DNA of 64,000 bases from Actinomycetota bacterium (GTDB lineage Bacteria > Actinomycetota > Actinomycetes > Streptosporangiales > Streptosporangiaceae). Made by a program: the position numbers and the translations under genes. Shown piece after piece: positions 46,277 through 54,512 of the stretch. The notes beneath the pieces are model-generated. The model made no database searches. It worked only from the letters and a program-made list of their open reading frames with translations, and was not told the DNA's origin. The stretch lies in assembly GCA_021324595.1 (NCBI GenBank), contig JAJPIV010000128.1, positions 1-64,000 on the forward strand, written 5' to 3'. Position 1 is the stretch's first letter; each line of letters begins with the position of its first letter.

Positions 46277-47926
46277 ATGGCGCTGACGCTCGCCGAGATC
46301 CTCGACCTGGACGTCATCCGGCACGGCGAGCCGGAGATCGTCGCCGGGCACGCGAACCTCGCCCGGCCGGTTCGCTGGGTGCACATCTCCGAGCAGGCCG
46401 ACATCGCGAGCTTCCTCAAGGGCGGCGAGATGCTGCTGATGACCGGCATCGGCCTGGGCGCCGATCCGCAGGCGCACCGCCGGTTCATCGGCCAGCTGGA
46501 CGAGGCCGGCGTCTCCGGGGTGCTGATCAGGCTCGGCGCCGCGTTCGACGAGCTGCCGCCCGCTCTGATCGGCGAGGCCGAGCGGCGCGGCCTGCCGCTG
46601 GTGGCACTGCACCGCAGGATCGGCTACATGGAGGTGACCGAGCAGGTCCACCGGGCGATCGTGAGCCGGCAGCTTGAGCTGCTGGCCAAGGCCGAGCAGA
46701 TCCGGCGCGACTTCACCGACATGGTGCTGCGGGGCGTCAGCCTGCCCCGGGTCCTGCAGCGGCTGGCGGTGATCACCCGGTGCCCCATCGTCCTGGAGGA
46801 TGCGGCGCACCAGGTCGTGGAGCTTGATCCGCAGGGGCTCGAGCCCGGCGAGGTGCTCGCGCTGTGGGAGCGGCACTCCCGCGCCGGCCACCGCGGCTCC
46901 GACGGCACGGTGCGCCGTCAGGACGGCGACCCGGGCTGCGCCTGGCTGTCCATCTCGATCCGCGGCGAGGACTGGGGACGCCTGCATGCGCTCGCGATCG
47001 GCCGCGTCCTGGACGACATCGACCTGCTGGCCCTGGACCGGGCCGCCGCCTCCATCGGCGTCATGCTGCTCGCCGAGCGCGACTGGCGGTCGGCTGCCGA
47101 CGCCGCCCGGGGCGCGCTGATCTCCGACATCCTGAACGAGCGCTACCGGGACGCGCGAGAGTTCTTCCGCCGGGCGCGCAGCCTCGGCATCGAGTTCGGC
47201 GACCGGCAACTCGCCGCGATCGTGGTCGACCCGGTCGGCCTGGCCGAGCAGGCCTCGGCCGAGGCATTCACCGAGGAGTTCCGGCACCAGATCCGGCGGC
47301 GCCTGCTCGCGGAGGTCAGGGCCGCCGTCGCCGACGCGGGATCGGTCAGCCTGTCCGCGCTGGACGGCGACCGGGTGCTCGCCATCATCGGTTCCCCCCG
47401 CGGGCCGGACGCCCGGGCGATGCTCAGCGGCATCGGGCACGACGTGTGCGAGCGGATCGGCCGGCTCGGCGGGGTCCGGCTGGCCCCGGTCGTCGGCGTC
47501 AGCGACGCGACGACCGCGCCCGGGCTGCGCCGGGCCATCGAGCAGGCGGCGGACGCCACCAGGTTCGGCCGCGCGATCCCGGAGCCCGGCGTGCACCACT
47601 TCGCCGACCTCGGCGTGTTCCACCTGCTGCTGCCGCTGGCACAGGGCCCGCACCTGGCGTCGTACGTAGAGTCCGAGCTTGGCCCGCTGCTCGCCCACGA
47701 TTCCGCCGCCGCGCAGCCCCTGCTGCCGACGCTGCGGTGCTACCTGGAGCACGGCGGCAGGCCCAGCGCGGCGGCCGCCGCGCTGCACATCCAGCGCCGG
47801 ACGCTCTATCACCGGCTGGCCAGGCTCGCCAGGCTGCTCGGCCGCGACCTGGACGCCGCCGAGGTCCGGCTGCGCCTGCTCGTCGCGCTGCGCGGGCTTG
47901 ATCTGCTGCGACGCCAGCGCGGCTAG
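46277..47926 (+). CDS. PucR family transcriptional regulator
   Basis: N-terminal PucR domain (AEILDLDVIRHGEPEIVAGHANLARPVRWVHISEQADIASFLKGGEMLLMTG) and C-terminal HTH (HIQRRTLYHRLARLARLLGRDL). Confidence 0.93.
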   Translation: MALTLAEILDLDVIRHGEPEIVAGHANLARPVRWVHISEQADIASFLKGGEMLLMTGIGLGADPQAHRRFIGQLDEAGVSGVLIRLGAAFDELPPALIGEAERRGLPLVALHRRIGYMEVTEQVHRAIVSRQLELLAKAEQIRRDFTDMVLRGVSLPRVLQRLAVITRCPIVLEDAAHQVVELDPQGLEPGEVLALWERHSRAGHRGSDGTVRRQDGDPGCAWLSISIRGEDWGRLHALAIGRVLDDIDLLALDRAAASIGVMLLAERDWRSAADAARGALISDILNERYRDAREFFRRARSLGIEFGDRQLAAIVVDPVGLAEQASAEAFTEEFRHQIRRRLLAEVRAAVADAGSVSLSALDGDRVLAIIGSPRGPDARAMLSGIGHDVCERIGRLGGVRLAPVVGVSDATTAPGLRRAIEQAADATRFGRAIPEPGVHHFADLGVFHLLLPLAQGPHLASYVESELGPLLAHDSAAAQPLLPTLRCYLEHGGRPSAAAAALHIQRRTLYHRLARLARLLGRDLDAAEVRLRLLVALRGLDLLRRQRG

Positions 47927-49014
47927 CTGGCGGCGGCACCCTCCGGCTCAGCGGCCAGCTCCGCCAGCGCCGTGACGACGGCCTCGCCGACCGCGCCGGT
48001 CGACGCGGTGCCGCCGAGATCCGCCGTCCGGGTTCGCGGGGAGGCGACCGTCCGCTCGATCGCCTGGACGACCCGGCGGCCCCACTGCGGATAGCCGAGG
48101 TGGTCGAGCATCAGCGCGGCGCTCCAGATCGACCCGATCGGGTTCACCCGGCCGGCGCCTTTGATGTCCGGCGCGGATCCGTGGATCGGCTCGAAGGTGG
48201 ACGGGAAGCGGCGCTCGGGGTTCAGGCTGGCGCTCGCGGCGAGCCCCATGCCTCCCATGATCCCGGCCCCCAGGTCGGTCAGGATGTCGGCGTACAGGTT
48301 GGAGGCCACGACGATCTCGAACCGCCGGGGCTCGCGCACCATGAACATCGCCGCGGCATCGACCAGCAGGCGCCGGGTGGCGACGTCCGGGTACTCGGCC
48401 GCGACCTCGTCGAAGACCCGGTCCCAGAGCACGCCCGAGTACTGCAGCGCGTTCCCCTTGCTGACGCTGGTGACGCTGCGGCCCTCCCGGCGGGCCAGCT
48501 CGAACGTCCACCGGATCACCCGCTCGGTTCCGAGCCTGGAGAACACCGCGGTCTGCAGCGCGGTCTCCCGGCTGGTCCCCGGGAACAGGAAGTCGCCAGC
48601 ACCCGCGTACTCGCCCTCGGTGCCCTCCCGGACGAAGATCATGTCGATGTCCCGGCTGGTGGCGCCGCCGAGCGGGGTCGGCACGCCGGGCAGGAGCCGG
48701 ATCGGGCGCAGATTGACGTACTGGTCGAAGCCCAGCCTGATCCGGAACAGCAGGTTCCGCAGCGTGATGTGGTCCTTCACCCGCGGCGAGCCGACCGCGC
48801 CGAACAGGATCGCGTCGTGGTGGCGCAGCGCGTCGAGGCCGTCCTGCGGCATCATCTCGCCGGTTCGGAGGTAGTGGTCGGTGCCCCAGGGGAAGTAGTC
48901 GAACGCGAAGCTGATGCTCGGGTCCTGCTCGGCGATGTAGGCCAGGACATTCACCGACTCCCGGACCACCTCGGGCCCCACCCCGTCCCCGGGGATCACT
49001 GCTATCCGCTTCAT
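47923..49014 (-). CDS. Tartrate/D-malate (isopropylmalate-type) dehydrogenase
   Basis: MKRIAVIPGDGVGPEVVRESV, NLRPIRLLPGVPTPL, VREGTEGEYAGAG, HGSAPDIKGAGRVNPIG. Confidence 0.9.
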   Translation of the reverse strand: MKRIAVIPGDGVGPEVVRESVNVLAYIAEQDPSISFAFDYFPWGTDHYLRTGEMMPQDGLDALRHHDAILFGAVGSPRVKDHITLRNLLFRIRLGFDQYVNLRPIRLLPGVPTPLGGATSRDIDMIFVREGTEGEYAGAGDFLFPGTSRETALQTAVFSRLGTERVIRWTFELARREGRSVTSVSKGNALQYSGVLWDRVFDEVAAEYPDVATRRLLVDAAAMFMVREPRRFEIVVASNLYADILTDLGAGIMGGMGLAASASLNPERRFPSTFEPIHGSAPDIKGAGRVNPIGSIWSAALMLDHLGYPQWGRRVVQAIERTVASPRTRTADLGGTASTGAVGEAVVTALAELAAEPEGAAAS

Positions 49015-49083
49015 CTGTCTCCTCGCATCGGTGCGCGGGCTCGCCGCATCGAGAGACTAACGGCCCGGGCATCCCCGGGCAGT

Positions 49084-49128
49084 GCACTGAATGTGACACC
49101 TTTCCCCGGAAGATGTCACAAGACGTGC
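49084..49128. promoter_or_regulatory. Bipartite 45-nt palindromic operator candidate in divergent region
   Basis: GCAC-N4-TGTGACA-N15-TGTCACA-N4-GTGC; all four blocks perfectly symmetric. Confidence 0.7.
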
Positions 49129-49185
49129 ATTCCTTCGTTCCGGTGGTCGTGGCTACATTCAGGCCACTGCCGGAGGGAGCGCGGA

Positions 49186-49986
49186 ATGCGGATGCAGGGA
49201 AAGATCGCCGTGGTGACCGGCGCCGCCAGCGGCAACGGCCGTGCCATCGCGGAGCGGCTGGCCGCCGAGGGCGCGCGCGTCGTGTGCGCCGACCTCAACG
49301 AGACCGGGCTGGCCGGGGTCACCGCGGGGATCACGGCCGCGGGCGGCACGGCCGACGCCGTCACCTGCGACGTCTCCAGCCCGCCGGACGTCGCCGCGCT
49401 GTTCGAGCGAGCCGCCGCCCTCGGCGGGCCCCACGCGCTCGTGGCCCAGGCCGGCGCGATGTACGAGAACACCCTGGAGGACACCACCCCCGAGGCGTGG
49501 GACTGGTTCATGTCGGTCGATGTCAAGGGGACCTACCTGTGCGCCCGGGCGGCGATCCCGCTGATGCGGGCGCTCGGCGGCGGGTCGATCGTCGCGATGT
49601 CCGGGACCTACGCCGTGCACGCCGAGCCCGGCGTCGCCGTCCAGTGCGCGGCCAAGGGCGCGATCATGAGCCTGACCCGGGCCATCGCGGTCGAGGTCGG
49701 GCCGGACAACATCCGGGCCAACTGCATCGCGCCCGGCTACATCGAGACACCGATGGTGCGGCGCTGGGCCGACGCCCAGCCCGACCCGGCCCGGGCCCGC
49801 GCGGAGGCGGCGAGGATGCACGCGCTCCGGCGGATGGGCACGCCCGCCGAGGTCGCGGCGCTGGCGCTGTTCCTGTGCTCGGACGAGTCCTCGTTCTGCA
49901 CCGGCCACGCCTTCTTCGTGGACGGCGGCCTGTCGGCCGGGGAGAACGCCGGGCAGCACCAGCCGACGCCGATCACCTCCGCCTGA
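49186..49986 (+). CDS. SDR family oxidoreductase
   Basis: KIAVVTGAASGNGRAIAERLAAEGARVVCAD, ending SSFCTGHAFFVDGGLSAG. Confidence 0.92.
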   Translation: MRMQGKIAVVTGAASGNGRAIAERLAAEGARVVCADLNETGLAGVTAGITAAGGTADAVTCDVSSPPDVAALFERAAALGGPHALVAQAGAMYENTLEDTTPEAWDWFMSVDVKGTYLCARAAIPLMRALGGGSIVAMSGTYAVHAEPGVAVQCAAKGAIMSLTRAIAVEVGPDNIRANCIAPGYIETPMVRRWADAQPDPARARAEAARMHALRRMGTPAEVAALALFLCSDESSFCTGHAFFVDGGLSAGENAGQHQPTPITSA

Positions 49987-50069
49987 TCCCCCATGAAGGA
50001 GCGGCTGCCGAACGCGCGGGCCGCCGCCCGGGCACCCCGCAGCCAAGCTCAGGAAGGACGCGCACCGCG

Positions 50070-50582
50070 ATGGGCATCATCGGCCGCATTGACAACCTGG
50101 ACGTCCTGTGCCGGGACGTCGACGCGATGGTGGCGTTCTACCACGGCGTGCTCGGATTCGACCTGTTCCTCCCGTACGAGCCGGGCAGCGGCTGGGCCGC
50201 GGTCCAGTGCGGCGACGTCACCGTCTACATCCTGGCGACGCCGGTGACCAGGCGCGCGCCCCGGCGCACCCCGGTCACCGAGGAGAACGCCCCGGGCATC
50301 GACTCGTTCGCGTTCGCGGTGACCGACCTGGAGGCGGCGATCGCCGGGCTCGACGGCAAGGTCGAGTGGGCCGGCCCGGCGGAGCTCTGGGAGCACCCGG
50401 GCGGCACCTACTACCGGCACCGGGCCTTCTACGACCCCGAGGGCAACCTGCTGCACCTGACCGAGCCGCACAAGGTGACGCCCGCCGGCCACCCCCTTCC
50501 CGCGCCGCGCGGCACCGCCGGCCACGTGACGTTCCCCGCGGGTGGTGATCCCGCGCGGCCGGCTGGTCAGCAGCGGAGCTGA
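50070..50582 (+). CDS. VOC (glyoxalase/bleomycin-resistance fold) family protein
   Basis: IDNLDVLCRDVDAMVAFYHGVLGFDLFLPYEPGSGWAAVQCGD...YDPEGNLLHLTEP. Confidence 0.9.
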   Translation: MGIIGRIDNLDVLCRDVDAMVAFYHGVLGFDLFLPYEPGSGWAAVQCGDVTVYILATPVTRRAPRRTPVTEENAPGIDSFAFAVTDLEAAIAGLDGKVEWAGPAELWEHPGGTYYRHRAFYDPEGNLLHLTEPHKVTPAGHPLPAPRGTAGHVTFPAGGDPARPAGQQRS

Positions 50583-50622
50583 TCAGCCCTCCCTTGACGG
50601 CTTCCCCGGTGAGGAGACGACG

Positions 50623-51729
50623 ATGACAAGCTGGTCCTGGAGCAGGCGCGCCTTCCTGCGCGACGCGGCCCTGCTGTCCGGCGCGGGCGGGCTGCTCGCG
50701 GCCTGCGGCGGCAACTCGCCGGCCGCCCGGCCCGCCGCGCCGATCAAGGCGAAGGTCGACGGCGACCTCAACTACTTCAACTGGAGCGGCTACGTGCCGC
50801 CCCAGGTGATCAAGGGGTTCGAGGCGGAATACAAGGTCACGGTCAACCAGACCTACTTCGCCTCCGATCAGGCGATGCTGACCAAGCTGGCGGCCGGCCT
50901 GCCGTATGACATCGTGTTCACCAACAGCGCCTACATGCGGCAGCTGATCGGCGGCGGGCTGCTCCGCCAGATCCCGCACGGCGAGCTGGCCAATTACGGC
51001 CAGGTCATCCCGTTCTTCCGTGACCCCCCCTATGACCCGGGCGCGAGGTACACGATCCCGTACGGCTACAGCCCGACCGGCATCGCCTGGCTCACCGACA
51101 GGGTCGGCGCCATGACGGGGTCGTGGAACGACCTGTGGACGCACAAAGGCGCCAGCGGCCACATCTACGTGCTCGACCAGATCGAGGAGGCCCTCGGGAT
51201 GAGCCTGCTGCGGCTCGGCTGGGCGATCGACTCCGGAGTGGCGTCCCAGGTGAACCGGGCCGCGAGCGCGCTGATCGAGCTCAAGCCGATGCTCGCCGGG
51301 TTCTCCACCGCGGACTACACCAACCTGGAGAACGGCTCGGGCTGGATCCAGCACGCCTGGTCCGGCGACGTCTACATCGCGCTCGGCAAGGTCAAGGACC
51401 CCGCCACGATCAGGTTCGAGACGTGCAAGGAGGGCATCCCGATCGGCGTCGACACGATGTCGATCCCGGTGCGGGCCCAGCACCCCGGGACCGCGCTGCT
51501 GTTCATCGACTGGCTGCTGCGGCCCGACAACTCCGCCGCCTGCGTGGAATGGATGGGCCAGGCGAACGGCACCAGCACCGGCAACGCCGCATTCAACAAG
51601 CTGGTCGCGGACTTCCCGTTCCTGCAGACCTCGGACGCGATCTTGACCAGGGGCGCGTGGAAGCGGGTTCCGACCGGCAGCCAGCAGCAGCTGTGGGCGC
51701 AGGCCTGGTCCAGGGTGCAAGCGAGCTAG
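50623..51729 (+). CDS. Polyamine-type ABC transporter substrate-binding protein (PotD-like), Tat/lipoprotein signal
   Basis: RRAFLRDAALLSGAGGLLAACGG; LNYFNWSGYVPPQVIKGFEAEYKVTVNQTYFASDQAMLTKLAAG. Confidence 0.9.
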   Translation: MTSWSWSRRAFLRDAALLSGAGGLLAACGGNSPAARPAAPIKAKVDGDLNYFNWSGYVPPQVIKGFEAEYKVTVNQTYFASDQAMLTKLAAGLPYDIVFTNSAYMRQLIGGGLLRQIPHGELANYGQVIPFFRDPPYDPGARYTIPYGYSPTGIAWLTDRVGAMTGSWNDLWTHKGASGHIYVLDQIEEALGMSLLRLGWAIDSGVASQVNRAASALIELKPMLAGFSTADYTNLENGSGWIQHAWSGDVYIALGKVKDPATIRFETCKEGIPIGVDTMSIPVRAQHPGTALLFIDWLLRPDNSAACVEWMGQANGTSTGNAAFNKLVADFPFLQTSDAILTRGAWKRVPTGSQQQLWAQAWSRVQAS

Positions 51730-51730
51730 C

Positions 51731-52588
51731 GTGCGGTCCGGCCGAGCCATCTTCAGGGTCCTGCTGCTGCCGGGCACGCTGTGGCTGGCAGTCCTGTTCG
51801 TCATCCCTCTCGGGCTGGTGGCGGCCGTCTCGCTGGCCCGGACCAACATCGTCGGCCTGCCCGTCTACGGCCTGCACCTGGACAACTACAAGAGCGCCTT
51901 CCAGAGCTACTACCTGCCGGTGATCTTCCGGACGGTGGAGTACGCGGGCGCCGCGACCGCCATCATCGGGGTGCTGGCCTACCCGACCGCGTACACGATC
52001 GCCCGGTTCGGCGGCCGCCTCAAGAACGCGCTGATCGTGCTGGTCATCCTGCCCTGGTTCGTCGACTACCTGGTCCGGATCTACGCCTGGGTGGTGATTC
52101 TCGGGGACAACGGCACGCTGAACGGCATCCTGCACGGCCTCGGCCTGCGCGGGTCACCGCCGGTGCAGTTCCTGAACCGGCCCTGGGCCGTCATCGGCGG
52201 CCTGGTGTACACCTACTTCCCGTTCATGGTGCTCCCGGTGTACGCGGCCCTGGAGCAGCTGGATCACCAGCTGATCGAGGCGGGCCGCGACCTGTATGCC
52301 AGCGGCCGGCGGGTCTTCTGGCACATCACGCTCCCGCTGAGCAGCCCGGGGATCGCCGCCGGGATCGTGCTGACCTTCCTGCCCAGCCTCGGCGACTTCG
52401 CCACCGCCCAGCTGCTCGGCGGGCCGGACACCTACATGGTCGGGAACCTGATCGCGGACCAGTTCAGCGACGTCGGCGACATCACCTTCGGCTCCGCGCT
52501 GACCATCGTGCTGATGAGCGTCCTGCTCGTGGTCATCCTCGGGTATCTATGGACAGGCTCCCGGCGAGCCAGGGCGGTGCGGGCGTGA
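51731..52588 (+). CDS. ABC transporter permease (PotB-like)
   Basis: Multi-TM with EAA-like loop LIEAGRDLYASGRRVFWHITLPLSSPGIAAG. Confidence 0.9.
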   Translation: MRSGRAIFRVLLLPGTLWLAVLFVIPLGLVAAVSLARTNIVGLPVYGLHLDNYKSAFQSYYLPVIFRTVEYAGAATAIIGVLAYPTAYTIARFGGRLKNALIVLVILPWFVDYLVRIYAWVVILGDNGTLNGILHGLGLRGSPPVQFLNRPWAVIGGLVYTYFPFMVLPVYAALEQLDHQLIEAGRDLYASGRRVFWHITLPLSSPGIAAGIVLTFLPSLGDFATAQLLGGPDTYMVGNLIADQFSDVGDITFGSALTIVLMSVLLVVILGYLWTGSRRARAVRA

Positions 52589-53412
52589 GGCGGGCCCGCC
52601 GGCCTGGCCGGCCGCGGCTCCTGGTCGCCTTCACCGCGCTCGTGGTCTGCTACCTGTTCGCGCCCATCGCGGTCGTCGTGCTGTTCTCCTTCAACAAGGA
52701 GGACTCCCTCGCCGTCTTCGGCGGCTTCAGCACCCGGTGGTACGTGGCGCTGCTGCACGACGGCGGCATCCACGCCTCGCTGATCGCCAGCCTGGAGATC
52801 GGGGCTGCCACCATGATGATCGCGGGCATCGCCGGCACCGCGCTGGCGCTCGGCCTGGAGCGGTCCGGGCTGCGCGCCGCGCGGGTCGTCGAGGGCACGG
52901 TGATGCTCAACCTGGTCTCGCCGGAGATCGCGACGGCCGTCGCGGCGCTGCTGATCTTCACCCAGCTTGGCATCACGCTGTCGCTGGCGACGGTGATCCT
53001 GGCCAACGCGACCTGGGCAATCGCCTACGTGACGATCATCGTGCGGAGCCGGCTGGCAAGCCTGAGCAGCCAGGTCGAAGAGGCCGCGCTCGACCTGTAT
53101 GCGAGCCAGTGGCAGACGATCAGGCTGGTGACCCTCCCGCTGCTGTGGCCCGCCATCCTGGCCTCCAGCCTGCTGGTGTTCGTGATGTCCTTCGACGACT
53201 TCATCACCACCTACTTCGTCAGCGGGCTCGGCGTTCCGCCGCTGCCGGTCCGGATCTACTCGATGATCCGATTCGGCGTGACCCCGGAGATCAACGCGAT
53301 CGGCGCGCTGATGACCGTGGCGACGGTGTCCCTGGCGCTGACGGCGCTCGCCCTGTTCGCGCTCCGGCGGACCCGCTCGGGACCGGGCGTGGTCACCGAC
53401 CTGAACGGCTGA
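52585..53412 (+). CDS. ABC transporter permease (PotC-like)
   Basis: GTG 52585 overlaps PotB-like stop; EAALDLYASQWQTIRLVTLPLLWPAILAS. Confidence 0.9.
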   Translation: MRRARRPGRPRLLVAFTALVVCYLFAPIAVVVLFSFNKEDSLAVFGGFSTRWYVALLHDGGIHASLIASLEIGAATMMIAGIAGTALALGLERSGLRAARVVEGTVMLNLVSPEIATAVAALLIFTQLGITLSLATVILANATWAIAYVTIIVRSRLASLSSQVEEAALDLYASQWQTIRLVTLPLLWPAILASSLLVFVMSFDDFITTYFVSGLGVPPLPVRIYSMIRFGVTPEINAIGALMTVATVSLALTALALFALRRTRSGPGVVTDLNG

Positions 53413-53463
53413 GCGGCCCGGTGGCCATTGCACGCCGGGCGCCCGGCCGGCCGCCGGCGCGGG

Positions 53464-54318
53464 TCAGCCGGCCGCCGGCGCCAGCATGTCCCGCGCGGCG
53501 CCGAGGATGGAGAAGTGCCCGTGGCCGGCATGAACGTGCAGCCGGGCGCCCGGTATCTGCTCCGCGTAGCGGCGGCCGTGGGCCAGCGGCACGGTCGTGT
53601 CGGCGTCCCCGTGGCGGATCAGGGTGGGCGCGGTGATCGAGGCCAGGTCGAAGCCCCACGGCCGGGTGAGCACCCGCAGGTCCTGCGCGACCCCGCCGCT
53701 GCCGCGCCGGAATGCCTCCGCGTAGCTGGCGCGGAAGGACTCTGCCAGGTCCGGCCGGCGGAGCGCGCGGACGTCCGCCTCGGGCAGCTCGGTGGTCACC
53801 AGCCGCAGGAACAGCAGCGGCCGGCGGCGCGCCAGCAGGGCGAGCCCGCCCAGTGACCGGGCGCCGAATCCCGGGGCGCGCCTGGCCACCTCCAGGGCGA
53901 GCCGCTCACCCGGCGCCATACCCCGCGTCGGCCAGTGCGGCGGGCCGAGCGGCGACACGAGCGTCAGCCCCCGGACGCGCCCGGGCATCCGGGCCGCGCA
54001 CGCCGCCGCGAACGCCCCGCCCGCCGAGACGCCCAGCAGCCAGGCTGCGCTCGCTCCCGCAGCGTCGAGCACCCTCGCCGCGTCAGCGGCCCAGTCCGCG
54101 ACCCGGTCCATCCGGCGCAGGTCCGTGCCGCCCGTGCCGGGCCGGTCCGGGGCGATCACGCGCACCCCCAGGTCCCGCGCCGCCTCGTCGAACCAGTCCG
54201 CCGACAGCCGCGAGTCGGCCAGCCCGTGGCACAGCAGCACCGCGGGCGCGCCCGGCTCGCCCGCCACCTCCACGGCGATGACGCTGCCATCTTCCCGCCG
54301 GACCTCCATGACGTCCAT
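53464..54318 (-). CDS. Alpha/beta hydrolase
   Basis: VLLCHGLADSRLS, WLLGVSAGGAFAAACA (GxSxG), IRHGDADTTVPL, HAGHGHF. Confidence 0.9.
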   Translation of the reverse strand: MDVMEVRREDGSVIAVEVAGEPGAPAVLLCHGLADSRLSADWFDEAARDLGVRVIAPDRPGTGGTDLRRMDRVADWAADAARVLDAAGASAAWLLGVSAGGAFAAACAARMPGRVRGLTLVSPLGPPHWPTRGMAPGERLALEVARRAPGFGARSLGGLALLARRRPLLFLRLVTTELPEADVRALRRPDLAESFRASYAEAFRRGSGGVAQDLRVLTRPWGFDLASITAPTLIRHGDADTTVPLAHGRRYAEQIPGARLHVHAGHGHFSILGAARDMLAPAAG

Positions 54319-54512
54319 GATCTCGCGCCGCCGGCGCGGGCGCCGGCCACCTGGCACTCCGGCCGTGGCCACGTAAACAGGGCCAATCACAGCGGCCGGG
54401 TACGGGCCGCGCGAATGCCAGGAATCGACCCGCCCGGAGAGTTACGCTCAGGGCGCCATGGGCGTCCCACCGGAGCGGGCACCCGCTCCGCGCCTACGGA
54501 TCTGGAGGCGGG

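Noticed and set aside
46058-47812. Upstream portion of minus ORF 45614-47812
   Set aside because: Antisense to the well-supported PucR regulator; only 45614-46057 looks coding.
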